From the NCBI GenBank assembly GCA_948471035.1, contig CAOKRC010000010.1, forward strand, positions 1-44,035: a DNA stretch of 44,035 bases. The letters run 5' to 3'. Of the stretch, positions 26,366 to 35,961 are shown piece after piece (the stretch's first letter is position 1; each line of letters opens with the position of its first letter). Source of the DNA: an uncultured Clostridium sp. (GTDB lineage Bacteria > Bacillota > Clostridia > TANB77 > CAG-508). Made by a program: the position numbers and the translations under genes. The notes beneath the pieces are model-generated. The model saw only the letters and a program-made list of their open reading frames with translations, was not told where the DNA came from and did not search any database.

Positions 26366-29131
26366 ATGGGAGCTAAAAAGAAAAGTAAAAAAAGTGAAGA
26401 TACAGAAAAAACAAAAAAAGTTAAAACCGTAAAAAATAAAGAGGCTAATAAAAAAGATAAAGATAAAAAGAAAAAAGGAAAACATCCTAAATTAAAATTA
26501 CTTTTTAAAATTTTGATTGTATTAGTTATTATAGCTATAATAATTGGTGCGGGTGTTTTTGCGGGCTTATTTTTTGGACTTTTTGGAGACGATTTTAAAA
26601 TAAGTGTTAAAGATTTAGAAATAGGTGTAGAAAATAGTGTATTAATAGATTTAGATGGAAATCAAGTAGCAACATTAAATGGCGATGAAAATAGAGAAAT
26701 AATAACTCTTGCAGAAATGGGTGAATATTTACCTAAAGCATTTGTTGCTATAGAGGATAAAAGATTTTATGAACATAATGGTGTTGATATTTCAAGAACC
26801 CTTAGTGCAACAATAAAATATGTTTTAGGAAATTCTACATATGGTGGAAGTACAATAACACAACAATTAATAAAAAATGCAACAGGAGAAAAAGATAAAT
26901 CATCAATGAGAAAAGTAAAAGAAATTGCAAAAGCATATCAAATCGAAAGAGAAATGTCAAAAGACCAGATATTAGAGTCTTATTTAAATACAATTCCTCT
27001 TGGAGGAGGAGCAAAAAATGTTTATGGTGTTAAGGTTGCGGCGAATTACTACTTTGATAAAGAACCAAAAGATTTAACACTTGCACAAGCTGCATATATC
27101 GCTGGAATTAACCATTCGCCAAACATATATAACCCATTTAAGGAGAATCCAAAAACAGAAAGAATTAATAACAGAACGAAAACTGTATTAAATGAGATGT
27201 TAAATCAAGGAAAAATAAATGAAGAACAATATAATTTAGCTACAGAAGAAGTAAATGCAGGTATTGCATTCAAAGAAGGGAATATTACAAGTTATAACTC
27301 ATTAACTCAAAATGAAGAAGCAGCATTAAGACAGGTTGCAAATGATTATGCAAAAGAACATGATTTAGATTATAAAATAGCATTAAATAAAATAATGAGT
27401 GGTGGATATAAAATCTATATTACAGAAAAGAAAAATATACAAGATATTTTAGATGATACATATAGAAACAGTAGTGATTGGATAAAAACAAAAACAGTAA
27501 CAGAAAAAGATGAAGATGGAAATTCGGTTAAAAAGACAGTACAACTTCAATCTGGAATGGCAATAATAGACCATAAAACAGGATATGTAGTAGGAGCAGT
27601 TGGTGCACTTGGAGAAAAAACTGCTTGGGGAAGCAATCGTGTAACAGATACGACACATCAACCAGGTTCTTCAATTAAACCGCTTGCAGTAATTGCACCA
27701 TCTTTACAAGAAGGATTAATAACAACAGGAACAGTAGTAGATGATTCACCAGTATCATATGGAGGGTATTCTCCTCATAATGATAATTGGACATATAATG
27801 GATTAATGAATATAAGAAACATATTAAGAGTATCTAGAAATATACCAGAAGTTAAAATGATGCAAAGGTTAACACCAACTAAATCAATAGAATATTTAAG
27901 AGCTTTTGGAATAACATCATTAAGTGGAAATGAAACATTATCACTTGCGTTAGGAGCTGTTGACCATGGAACAAGTCCACTTGAAATGGCTGGTGCATAT
28001 GCAACAATTGCAAACAATGGTTTATATATAGAACCAACATTTTATATAAAAGTAGAAGATTCAAGTGGAAATGTAATAATGAAAAAAGAACAAGAAACTC
28101 GTAGGGTAATTAGTGAGCAAAATGCATATATTATGCAATCATTACTTACAGAACCACTAGGACAAGGAAAAACAGGAAGTGCTGGAGCAACAGGAACAGG
28201 AGCAAGAGTTAACAAAATGCAAACTTGTGGAAAAACTGGTACAACTAATGATAAAACAGCAACTTGGTTTTGCGGATTTACGCCATATTATTCAGGAGCA
28301 ATGTTTTTTGGATATGATGTTCCAGCATATGGTAAAGGAGATAAAACTATACCAGGAAGTGGTACTGTTGCAAGAAGATGGGGTGGCATCATGAATAAAA
28401 TACATAGTGACTTAAATGCTGCAAATTTTGAGAAACCAAGTGGAATAGTTAATGCAAATATTTGCCAAGATTCAGGACTTCTTGCAAATGAATTATGTAA
28501 TCAAGACCCAAGAGGAAATAGAGTGTATAATGAAATGTTTGTATCAGGAACAGTACCTTCAAAAACTTGTGAAACACATGTTAAATTAAAAATATGTAAA
28601 GATACTGGAAAAATAGCAAATGAATTTTGTCAAAATACTGAAGAAAAAGTATTTATAACTAGAGAAAATAGTGACAAAGATACTTCTTGGCAAAAAGCTG
28701 CTGATGCCCAGTATATGGCACCAACTGAAACTTGTACAGAGCATACAAAGCCAGCAGATACAATAAAACCAGTTATAAGTTTAACAGGAATAACTAAAGA
28801 TATAATAGAAATTAAAGTAAATGACAAATTTACAATGCCAACAGTAGTAGCAAAAGATGAAACTGATGGTGATATAAGCAAAAATGTTAAAACTGAAATA
28901 AAGAAAGATGGAAAAGTAGTAGCACAAATTGATACTACTAAGGCAGGAACATATGTAATAACATATACTGTACAAGATGCAGCAGGAAATATAGGAACAA
29001 AAGCTATTACAGTAAAAATAGTTGCACAAACTACAGGAGGTAATACAACAAATACTGTTACCAATACAACAAAACCAACTACAAACACATCAAATCCAAC
29101 AACTACTACAAATCCTAGCACAAAAAAATAA
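26366..29131 (+). CDS. Class A penicillin-binding protein (PBP1A type)
   Basis: Bifunctional wall synthase, 921 aa; ATG 26366 after AAAGGAGG. A Lys-rich cytoplasmic tail (1-45), TM (about 46-72), then glycosyltransferase family 51 (about 105-275: AIEDKRFYEHNGVD with catalytic Glu, GGSTITQQLIKN, IERE, YLNTIPLGGG), then transpeptidase (about 370-680: SxxK as GSSIKP, SxN as SRN, KTGT as CGKTGTT). The C-terminal region adds a Cys-containing linker with two similar motifs (CQDSGLLANELC and CKDTGKIANEFC), a DUF5011/Ig-like domain (KPVISLTG...ETDGDIS...GTYVITYTVQDAAGN) and a Thr/Asn-rich tail. The Ig-like end probably reaches the wall. No operon partner. Confidence 0.94.
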   Translation: MGAKKKSKKSEDTEKTKKVKTVKNKEANKKDKDKKKKGKHPKLKLLFKILIVLVIIAIIIGAGVFAGLFFGLFGDDFKISVKDLEIGVENSVLIDLDGNQVATLNGDENREIITLAEMGEYLPKAFVAIEDKRFYEHNGVDISRTLSATIKYVLGNSTYGGSTITQQLIKNATGEKDKSSMRKVKEIAKAYQIEREMSKDQILESYLNTIPLGGGAKNVYGVKVAANYYFDKEPKDLTLAQAAYIAGINHSPNIYNPFKENPKTERINNRTKTVLNEMLNQGKINEEQYNLATEEVNAGIAFKEGNITSYNSLTQNEEAALRQVANDYAKEHDLDYKIALNKIMSGGYKIYITEKKNIQDILDDTYRNSSDWIKTKTVTEKDEDGNSVKKTVQLQSGMAIIDHKTGYVVGAVGALGEKTAWGSNRVTDTTHQPGSSIKPLAVIAPSLQEGLITTGTVVDDSPVSYGGYSPHNDNWTYNGLMNIRNILRVSRNIPEVKMMQRLTPTKSIEYLRAFGITSLSGNETLSLALGAVDHGTSPLEMAGAYATIANNGLYIEPTFYIKVEDSSGNVIMKKEQETRRVISEQNAYIMQSLLTEPLGQGKTGSAGATGTGARVNKMQTCGKTGTTNDKTATWFCGFTPYYSGAMFFGYDVPAYGKGDKTIPGSGTVARRWGGIMNKIHSDLNAANFEKPSGIVNANICQDSGLLANELCNQDPRGNRVYNEMFVSGTVPSKTCETHVKLKICKDTGKIANEFCQNTEEKVFITRENSDKDTSWQKAADAQYMAPTETCTEHTKPADTIKPVISLTGITKDIIEIKVNDKFTMPTVVAKDETDGDISKNVKTEIKKDGKVVAQIDTTKAGTYVITYTVQDAAGNIGTKAITVKIVAQTTGGNTTNTVTNTTKPTTNTSNPTTTTNPSTKK

Positions 29132-29227
29132 GTAGTATACAATTATTATAATTACATGTAGATGGAGGCAACTTTAGTCTACAAAAGTAAACAGAGTAGC
29201 AACAAACCAAATATAAACACGGATAGT

Positions 29228-29253
29228 GTAGGGGCAGGCCCTGTGTCTGCCCT
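29228..29253. repeat. GGGGCAG...CTGCCC palindromic repeat
   Basis: GTAGGGGCAGGCCCTGTGTC then TGCCCT: a short imperfect palindrome of the family that recurs at 35799, 35898, 36590, 38622 and 40948. It lies in the PBP-cysS gap. Confidence 0.85.
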
Positions 29254-29394
29254 ATAATTTAAAATTTGGTATCATTGTAAAATTAACTATAAATTGTGAC
29301 ATAATGGTTGTAAATATTCAAACAAAGTAATAAAATTTTAATGGATGGGAAGACATGGAAACAGCCCATGCAAAAAAGAAAGGCGGATTACAAA

Positions 29395-30780
29395 TTGGAA
29401 TTAAGACTATATAATACTCTTACTAAAACAAAAGATGTTTTTAAACCTACAAATGGTAATGAGGTGTGCATTTATTCTTGTGGACCAACAGTATATTATT
29501 TTGCCCATATTGGAAATTTAAGAGCATACTTATTTATGGACAATTTGCGCAGAGTATTAAAGTATAATGGATATGAACTTAAACACGTAATGAATATAAC
29601 AGATGTTGGTCATTTAGTATCAGATGCGGATGAAGGTGAAGACAAAATGATGAAAGCTGCAAAACGTGAAAATAAGGATCCATTTGCAATTGCTAACTTT
29701 TATATGCAGGCTTTTTTGGAAGATTTAAACAAATTAAATATATATATGCCAGAAATTATTGCTAGAGCAACAGAACATATTCAATGCATGGAAGAATATG
29801 TAAGACAAATTATAGCAAATGGCTATACATACGAAACAGATGATACAATTTATTTTGATACATCAAAATTAGATAAATATGGAGTTCTTTCAAATAAAGA
29901 TGTAAAAGAAGAAGATTTGGAAGCAAGAATAGATGCGGATCCAAATAAAAAACATCCAAATGACTTTGCATTATGGATTAAAGCACCAGAAAATCATCTA
30001 ATGAAATGGGATACATTTTGGGGAAAATGCTATCCTGGATGGCACTTAGAGTGCTCTGCTATGGGACACAAATACTTAGGTGAAGAATTTGATATTCATA
30101 CTGGTGGAGTTGATCATATAACAGTTCATCATGAAAATGAAATTGCACAGGCAAAAGGTTACTGTGGAAAAATTCCAGCACATTATTGGATGCATGTGGA
30201 ATTTTTACAGGTTAATGGTGGAAAAATGTCAAAAAGCTTAAATAATTTATATACATTACATGATTTGGCTAAAAAAGGATATGAGCCAGTAGTATATAGG
30301 ATGTTTAACCTAGGAGCCCATTACAAAAAGAAAATCAATTTTACATTCGAGGCTATGGATGCTGCAAAAATAGCTTTAGCACGTTTAAGAGATAGTTATT
30401 TAAAACATAAAGAAGGAACATTAGATGTGGAAGATTCTATAATTGAGGACTACGAAAATAAATTTCATCAAGCAATTAATGATGATTTAAACATGCCAGT
30501 TGCTATGAGTGTTGTTTGGGAAGTAGCAAAATACAATGTGAAATCTAAAAAACTTGCTGATTTATTACTAAAATTTGATACTGTATTAGGAATAAAAATA
30601 GATGAATTAGAAAAAAATAATGAAGAAATTCCTGCCCAAATATTAGAATTAGTAGAAAAAAGAAAACAAGCAAGACTTGATAAAAATTGGGAATTATCAG
30701 ATAAATTAAGAAATGAAATTAACGAAAAAGGGTATAATGTTAAAGACTTAAAAGACGATATGATTGTAGAAAAGATTTAA
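29395..30780 (+). CDS. cysS: Cysteinyl-tRNA synthetase
   Basis: Class I aminoacyl-tRNA synthetase charging tRNA-Cys. The protein starts most plausibly at TTG 29395 (ELRLYNTLTKTKDVFKP, the usual CysS N-terminus), with AAAGGCGG 8 bases upstream as a ribosome-binding site; ATG 29341 adds 18 residues unlike the family and has no site. 461 aa. Motifs: zinc/active-site CGPTVY, HIGN (PTVYYFAHIGNLRAYL), ECSAMG, HHENEIAQ, and GGKMSKSLNN for KMSKS. The C-terminal DALR-like helical part (DDLNMPVAMSV) is present. It is well conserved and complete. A palindromic repeat and AT-rich gap precede it. Confidence 0.93.
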   Translation: MELRLYNTLTKTKDVFKPTNGNEVCIYSCGPTVYYFAHIGNLRAYLFMDNLRRVLKYNGYELKHVMNITDVGHLVSDADEGEDKMMKAAKRENKDPFAIANFYMQAFLEDLNKLNIYMPEIIARATEHIQCMEEYVRQIIANGYTYETDDTIYFDTSKLDKYGVLSNKDVKEEDLEARIDADPNKKHPNDFALWIKAPENHLMKWDTFWGKCYPGWHLECSAMGHKYLGEEFDIHTGGVDHITVHHENEIAQAKGYCGKIPAHYWMHVEFLQVNGGKMSKSLNNLYTLHDLAKKGYEPVVYRMFNLGAHYKKKINFTFEAMDAAKIALARLRDSYLKHKEGTLDVEDSIIEDYENKFHQAINDDLNMPVAMSVVWEVAKYNVKSKKLADLLLKFDTVLGIKIDELEKNNEEIPAQILELVEKRKQARLDKNWELSDKLRNEINEKGYNVKDLKDDMIVEKI

Positions 30781-30793
30781 TATTAACTAAATT

Positions 30794-30894
30794 TTAGGAA
30801 GTAATATATTTATTTTTATAATCTCCAACACTAGTCAATGACTTTCATAGATTCCGCATACGCCACTTATAAAAATAAATATATTGCTTCCTAA
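30794..30894. repeat. Long inverted repeat, 28-nt arms, between cysS and DUF1189 gene
   Basis: Arms 30794-30821 (TTAGGAAGTAATATATTTAT...) and 30867-30894 pair over 28 nt with one mismatch. The 45-base centre is richer in G+C (ACACTAGTCAATGAC..., ATTCCGCATACGCC). The plan is like that of 18101-18246. It could terminate cysS, form a stable RNA, or be a small mobile element. Confidence 0.7.
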
Positions 30895-30934
30895 GATAAA
30901 AAGCAAATCTATAGAATTACAAGGGAGAAAAAGA

Positions 30935-32006
30935 ATGACAGAAGAAAACAAGAAAATGAACTTTTTTGATAAAGTTATAACAAGCATAAAAGACTTTGAA
31001 AAATATGCAATTTTTGCTACAGAAAGAACTAGAAAAGCTATTAGTTATTTAGCTTTGTTAATTCTAATTTTTTCTATAGTAATTGCAAGTGTGTTTACTT
31101 ATAAGTTTAGTGTATCTATAAATAGTGGTATAGAATATTTTAAAAGTAATATTAGTGAGGTTACTTATAAAGATAATAATTTAAGTATTAATTCAGGAGA
31201 AGAGCTAAGAATTATGAATCCTGAAGAAGTATTGCCAATTGTTATTATTAATACTAATACAAGTATAGAACAAGAAAATGATTACAAAAATGAAATTAGT
31301 ACTTATGCGAATGGAATTTTGCTTTTAAAAGACAGATTTATTTATAGAAATGAAATGCTAAACCAAAGTATAAGTTATGAATATAAAGATATTGCAAATG
31401 TATATGGAATTAGTGAATTTAATAAAGAAGATGTACTAACATTTATTGCTAATGTTAACAACATAAATTTATATCTAAGTTTCTTTATAATAATAGCAAT
31501 ATATTTATTTATAATATACTTTATAAGCACAATAGTTGATATTGTTATGGTTGGAATATTAGGATTTATTTTTTCAAGAATAGTTGGAATTAAGCTAAAA
31601 TTCAAGGCGACCTTTAATATGGGAGTATATGCTTTAACTTTACCAATTATATTAAATATGATATATATTATAGTTAATTCTATAACTGGACTTGAAATAA
31701 AATATTTCACATGGATGTATACAACAATATCATATATTTATATGATTGTAGCAATACTTATGATTAAAACGGATTTAATAAATAGACAAGTTGAACTTAT
31801 GAAAATTATAGAAGAACAAGAAAAAGTTAAAAGGGAAATAGAAGAACAGAATAGAAGAAAAGAGGAAGAAAAGAAAAAAGAACCTAATGATAGTAATAAA
31901 AAAGAGGAAAAGAAAAAAGACAAAAAAGACGATGAAAAAGGAAAAGAAACTGGTTTAGGAGATTCGCGGTCTTGCACCTCAAGGAAACAATATTTCTGGA
32001 GATTAA
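30935..32006 (+). CDS. DUF1189 membrane protein, probable +1 shift at CGG near C-terminus
   Basis: Integral membrane protein; start ATG 30935 after AAGGGAG. MNFFDKVITSIKDFEKYAIF and a TM at about 36-57, a 115-residue extracytoplasmic part, then three to four TMs between about 178 and 290 and a Lys/Glu-rich cytoplasmic tail: the DUF1189 arrangement. Zero frame meets CGG at 31967 and would go on to 32029 as [20 protein letters not shown], overlapping ftsH by 8 bases and unusually rich in Arg, Trp and Cys. Skipping C gives GLAPQGNNISGD and TAA at 32004-32006, then AAGG before the ftsH ATG at 32022, the cleaner operon spacing. The shifted tail is inferred from composition and spacing, not homology. 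Function unknown; coupled to ftsH. Confidence 0.75.
31967..31969 (+). other. In-frame CGG, +1 shift site 5 (DUF1189 tail)
   Basis: Zero frame GAT TCG CGG TCT TGC; resumed frame GAT TCG (C) GGT CTT GCA CCT. P-site codon TCG. Weaker than the other sites because the tail is not conserved. Confidence 0.5.
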
Positions 32007-32021
32007 GAAAGGAAATTATAG

Positions 32022-33812
32022 ATGGATAAGAGAGAAAATAATAAAAAGAATAATAAAACTAGTTTATATTTATTAACATCAGTAATAGGAGTTTTATTAA
32101 TTGCTATAGCTATATTTGGTTTATATATAATTAATAAAAATGGCGAAGATGAAGAAAAAAATATTTCTTATACAGATTTATTAAAAGAAATTACTGATGA
32201 AAATGTTGAAAAGATTGAAATGACAGTAGGAAGTACTTCTATTAAAGTTAAATTAAAAGGAGAAGAAGAGGAAAAAAGTGCAATTGTACCTAGTACACAA
32301 GCCTTTATTGAACTTATTCAAAATGAAAAAATAGATAAAGGAAATGAAATTAATCTAATTCAAAAACAACAAAATGTATTTTTAAAGCTTCCAACTACAT
32401 TACTTAGTTTATTACCTACACTTATGATGGTTGCATTATTTGTATTAATATTTAAAATGCAGGGACTTGGAGATAAAGGTAAGGTTTATGACGGAGTGGA
32501 AAATAAAACTGACATAAAATTTGCAGATGTAGCAGGTCTTGATGAAGAAAAGGCAGAGCTTATCGAAATAGTGGATTTCTTAAAAGAGCCAAAACGTTTC
32601 CACGAAATGGGAGCTAAAATTCCTAAAGGTATCTTATTATATGGAAAACCAGGTACAGGAAAAACACTTATTGCAAAAGCTATTGCAGGAGAAGCTGGAG
32701 TTCCATTTATTTCAATGAGTGGTTCAGAATTTATTGAAATGTTTGCTGGGCTTGGTGCTTCACGTGTTAGAAAACTATTTGAAAAAGCAAGAAAAATATC
32801 ACCTTGTATTGTGTTTATTGATGAAATAGATGCTATAGGTTCAAGACGTACATCAAATAGTGGAGCGGAGAGCGAAAATAATCAAACTTTGAACCAATTG
32901 TTAGTTGAAATGGATGGGTTTGAGAAAAATGAAACAATCATAGTACTAGCAGCTACTAATAGACCAGAAATGTTAGATAAAGCATTACTTCGTCCAGGAA
33001 GATTTGATAGACAAATTACAATTGCACCTCCTGATGTTAGAGGTAGAGAAGAAATACTTAAAATTCATTCTAAAGAAAAGAAATTTGCAGAAGATGTAAC
33101 ATTAAAAAGTATTGCAGAAGATACAGCAGGCTATACTGGTGCAGAACTGGCTAATATTTTAAATGAAGCAGCAATTATTGCAACAGTAAACAAACATCCA
33201 AGTATTGAACAAGAAGATATAGAAGAAGCTGTAAAAAAAGTTTCAGTAGGAATACAAAAAAAGACAAGAGTAATATCAGATAAAGAGAAGAAATTAACAG
33301 CATATCATGAAGCAGGACATGCTATAGTGGGAAGATTTCTAAATACAGGTGATCCACTAAAAGAAATATCAATAATACCAAGAGGAGTAGCTGGTGGATA
33401 CACAATGTATAAAACAAATGAAGATAAATTCTATAGATCAAAAACAGAACTAGAAGAAAGATTAGTAGGGTTACTTGGAGGACGTGCAGCAGAAAAAATA
33501 GCATTAGATGATATATCAACAGGTGCAAGAAATGATATACAAGTAGCAACTGAAATTGCAAGAGATATGGTTATTGCATATGGAATGAGTGAAAAGTTAG
33601 GTCCAATTTCATTAGAAGATAAAGATAATCTAACAATTTTTGGACCAAATATAGAAGACGTAATAGGAGTAGAGGTAAAAACATTAATAGATAATGCTTA
33701 TAAAGAAGCAATAAATATACTTTCAAAAAATACAGATAAACTACAAATTTTAGCAGAACTATTATTAGAAAAAGAAACTGTAACAGAGGAAGAATTTGAA
33801 AGGATATTTTAA
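32022..33812 (+). CDS. ftsH: ATP-dependent zinc metalloprotease FtsH
   Basis: Membrane-bound AAA+ protease for membrane-protein quality control. 596 aa, ATG 32022 after AAAGGAAATT. TM1 (about 15-36), extracytoplasmic domain (about 45-120), TM2 (about 126-146), AAA+ domain: Walker A GKPGTGKT (about 208-215), Walker [12 protein letters not shown], second region of homology [20 protein letters not shown], then the protease domain with zinc motif HEAGH and a further acidic ligand. Pore loop [11 protein letters not shown] replaces the usual FVGVG, and GKPG replaces GPPG; mild departures. It follows the DUF1189 gene in an operon and ends with a strong terminator. Confidence 0.96.
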   Translation: MDKRENNKKNNKTSLYLLTSVIGVLLIAIAIFGLYIINKNGEDEEKNISYTDLLKEITDENVEKIEMTVGSTSIKVKLKGEEEEKSAIVPSTQAFIELIQNEKIDKGNEINLIQKQQNVFLKLPTTLLSLLPTLMMVALFVLIFKMQGLGDKGKVYDGVENKTDIKFADVAGLDEEKAELIEIVDFLKEPKRFHEMGAKIPKGILLYGKPGTGKTLIAKAIAGEAGVPFISMSGSEFIEMFAGLGASRVRKLFEKARKISPCIVFIDEIDAIGSRRTSNSGAESENNQTLNQLLVEMDGFEKNETIIVLAATNRPEMLDKALLRPGRFDRQITIAPPDVRGREEILKIHSKEKKFAEDVTLKSIAEDTAGYTGAELANILNEAAIIATVNKHPSIEQEDIEEAVKKVSVGIQKKTRVISDKEKKLTAYHEAGHAIVGRFLNTGDPLKEISIIPRGVAGGYTMYKTNEDKFYRSKTELEERLVGLLGGRAAEKIALDDISTGARNDIQVATEIARDMVIAYGMSEKLGPISLEDKDNLTIFGPNIEDVIGVEVKTLIDNAYKEAINILSKNTDKLQILAELLLEKETVTEEEFERIF

Positions 33813-33890
33813 AAATAAGTACTACAATTAATAAAAAAGATTACAATAAATAAGTGAAGAACATATTAATGAATAAAACATAAAAAATAG

Positions 33891-33930
33891 TACACCTTAT
33901 AAATAAAAAAGTTTATGAGGTGTATTTTTT
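33891..33930 (+). terminator. Terminator after ftsH carrying the next gene's ribosome-binding site
   Basis: TACACCTTATAAA / TTTATGAGGTGTA (13 bp, one G-U) followed by T6, directly before ATG 33931. GAGGTG in the 3' arm is the only possible Shine-Dalgarno for the next ORF. Confidence 0.85.
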
Positions 33931-34131
33931 ATGGACAATAGTAAAGATAAAGAAGAACAGTTAAGCAAAAGAGAAAAGCATATTGAAGAAGCAAAGCAAG
34001 AATTTGGTGTAGAAGTAGGGGAAAATACTACAAAATATGGAGAATTTGTATGTTCATATTTTGCTTGGGTTTCTTTGCCAGAACAAAAAGAAAAGGCAGA
34101 AGAATTGCAAGATATGACGAAAAAAGAATAA
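33931..34131 (+). CDS. 66-aa hydrophilic small protein
   Basis: MDNSKDKEEQLSKREKHIEE then AKQEFGVEVGENTTKYGEFV and CSYFAWVSLPEQKEKAEELQ...: acidic/basic helices at both ends around a GVEVG...FVCSYFAW core. Family not recognised; composition is protein-like and codon use is like the host. The start is unusual: ATG follows the terminator T-tract with no spacer, and its Shine-Dalgarno (GAGGTG, 33918-33923) is in the hairpin's 3' arm, so translation would need readthrough of the terminator or an RNA in which the stem is open. Alternatively the ORF is translated from a promoter within ftsH. Confidence 0.5.
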   Translation: MDNSKDKEEQLSKREKHIEEAKQEFGVEVGENTTKYGEFVCSYFAWVSLPEQKEKAEELQDMTKKE

Positions 34132-34279
34132 ATATAGTCTAAAATTTTTATATAAAAGTATTATTAATTAATAAAAAACAGGATAATTTAATAATTGTCA
34201 TAGATTATAAAAAACAAAAACATATATAAAGTAAAAAATTTGTTATCTTGTTAATAAATAGGCCCATTAAAACGTATGT

Positions 34280-34400
34280 AGCGGAGAAAATTTACGTATT
34301 GCATCTTTAATCGCCTTTTTACGTCTCCTAGATCGTTCAGATGCGTGTTACAAAAAATAAACACTACACTCACGCTATTATAGGCTGAACTGTAACCAAT
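34280..34400. other. Structured-looking 5' region of tig
   Basis: The 363-base gap 34132-34494 has no gene. Nested pairings are visible: GTTCAG...CTGAAC, inside it GCGTG...CACGC and GTGTT...AACAC; separately GGAGA...TCTCC. The stretch upstream of the tig promoter has higher G+C than the flanks. It could be an ncRNA or relic element; no known family recognised. Confidence 0.3.
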
Positions 34401-34425
34401 AATAAAAAATCCTTGCAAATAGGGG

Positions 34426-34453
34426 TTGCAATATAAAAAAAACGTGATATAAT
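34426..34453 (+). promoter_or_regulatory. tig promoter
   Basis: TTGCAA (34426-34431), 16 bases, TATAAT (34448-34453), 42 bases upstream of the tig ATG. Confidence 0.65.
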
Positions 34454-34494
34454 ATAAAAGCCAATTTAAAAAGCAAGAAAGGATTTGAATTTAA

Positions 34495-35778
34495 ATGAGT
34501 ATAAAAGTAGAAAACACAGAAAACAAGAATGAAGTAAAATTAGAATTTACAATTGAAGCGGCTAAATTTGATGAAGCAATTAAAAAAGTATATTTTAAAA
34601 GTGCAAAATATTTTAATATACCAGGATTTAGAAAAGGTAAAGCACCAATGAATATCGTTGAAAAATATTATGGAGATGAAATTTTTTATGAAGATGCTTT
34701 TAATGAAGTAGTGCCAGAAGTATATGAAAAAGAATTAAAAGAAAACAATATAGAAGCTGTAAGTCATCCTGATATAGATGTTAAACAAATTGGAAAAGGA
34801 CAAGACTTAATATTTACAGCAGTTGTTCAAACTAAACCAGAAGTAAAACTTGGAAAATATAAAGGTATAGAATTGAAAAAAGTAGAGTATAATGTATGTG
34901 ACCATGATATTGAACACGAACTTGGACATATGCAAGAAAAAAATGCAAGATTAGTTTCAGTAGAAAATAGAGCTGTAGAAAGTGGAGATATTACAGTAAT
35001 TGATTTTGAGGGTTATGTTGATGGAGTGGCTTTTGAAGGTGGAAAAGCCCAAAATCACGAATTAACAATAGGAAGTAATGCATTCATACCAGGATTTGAA
35101 GACCAAATTATTGGAATGAAAATTGATGAAGAAAAAGATATTAATGTAAAATTTCCAGAAGAATATTTTTCAGAAGAATTAAAAGGAAAAGATGCAACAT
35201 TTAAAGTAAAATTACATGAAATCAAAAGGAAAGAATTACCAGAACTTAATGATGAATTTGCAAAAGATGTTAGCGAATTTGATACATTAGATGAACTAAA
35301 AAACAGCATCAAAGAAAAATTAGAAGAAGAAAATAAAAATAAAGCAAAATATGAAACTGAAGATGCAGCAGTAAAAGCTGTATGCGATAATGTCGAAATT
35401 GATATTCCATCAGGAATGATTGAAACAGAGATAGATAATATGACAAAAGAAATTGAACAAAGACTTTCATACCAAGGAATGAAATTAGATAATTATTTAC
35501 AAATGATTGGAAAAACAAAAGAAGAATTTAGAAAAGAATATGAAGAACAAGCAACTACATCTGTAAAAAGTAGATTAGTATTAGAAGCAATAATAAAAGC
35601 AGAAAACATTGAAGCAGATGATGAGAAAGTTCAAGAAAAAATAAAACAAATGGCTGAAATGTATGGACAAAAAGAGGAACAACTTAAAGGAAACGAAGGA
35701 TTTGTAAACTACATAAAAGAATCATTAAAAAATGAAAAAGCAGTAGAATTTATAGTAGAAAATGCAAAAATAAAATAA
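34495..35778 (+). CDS. tig: Trigger factor
   Basis: Ribosome-bound chaperone and prolyl isomerase, 427 aa. ATG 34495 after AAAGGATTTG. N-terminal ribosome-docking domain with the GFRKGKAP signature (about 42-49); FKBP-type PPIase domain (about 150-245: DGVAFEGGKAQNHELTIGS, IPGFEDQIIGM, VKFPEEY); C-terminal SurA-like helical arms to the end. Full length. First gene of the tig-clpP-clpX group conserved across many bacteria; it meets nascent chains, while ClpXP removes failures. No in-frame CGG. Confidence 0.96.
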   Translation: MSIKVENTENKNEVKLEFTIEAAKFDEAIKKVYFKSAKYFNIPGFRKGKAPMNIVEKYYGDEIFYEDAFNEVVPEVYEKELKENNIEAVSHPDIDVKQIGKGQDLIFTAVVQTKPEVKLGKYKGIELKKVEYNVCDHDIEHELGHMQEKNARLVSVENRAVESGDITVIDFEGYVDGVAFEGGKAQNHELTIGSNAFIPGFEDQIIGMKIDEEKDINVKFPEEYFSEELKGKDATFKVKLHEIKRKELPELNDEFAKDVSEFDTLDELKNSIKEKLEEENKNKAKYETEDAAVKAVCDNVEIDIPSGMIETEIDNMTKEIEQRLSYQGMKLDNYLQMIGKTKEEFRKEYEEQATTSVKSRLVLEAIIKAENIEADDEKVQEKIKQMAEMYGQKEEQLKGNEGFVNYIKESLKNEKAVEFIVENAKIK

Positions 35779-35798
35779 GTAGAAATTGAAGGAGAAAC

Positions 35799-35825
35799 GT
35801 AGGGGCAGGCGACTTTAGTCTGCCT
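35799..35825. repeat. Palindromic repeat, GGGGCAG family
   Basis: GTAGGGGCAGGCGACTTTAG then TCTGCCTA: arms GGCAG/CTGCC, in the tig-clpP gap. The gap also contains 'GGCGACTTTAGTCTGCC', similar to 29165 GGCAACTTTAGTCTAC. Confidence 0.75.
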
Positions 35826-35897
35826 AAGATATTAAAGGGTGGATACAAGACCTACCTATAAGGTTAAAAATAAGAAATTAATAGTGAAAAGTGAATA

Positions 35898-35922
35898 GTA
35901 GGGGTCGGTGCCCTCATCGACC
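35898..35922. repeat. Palindromic repeat, GGTCG variant
   Basis: GTAGGGGTCGGTGCCCTCAT then CGACC: arms GGTCG/CGACC. Next to it ACCAAAAGTTGCTTTTCACA resembles the core of the 3069/5043 repeat family, linking the two repeat families. Confidence 0.65.
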
Positions 35923-35961
35923 AAAAGTTGCTTTTCACAAATTTTAAAGGAGGAAACAGTT

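Noticed and set aside
28179-28394. 71-aa Gln-rich frame inside the PBP gene
   Set aside because: Out-of-frame shadow of a low-complexity transpeptidase-linker region.
29341-29395. Upstream ATG start for cysS
   Set aside because: No ribosome-binding site, and the added 18 residues do not resemble the family; TTG 29395 has AAAGGCGG at proper spacing.
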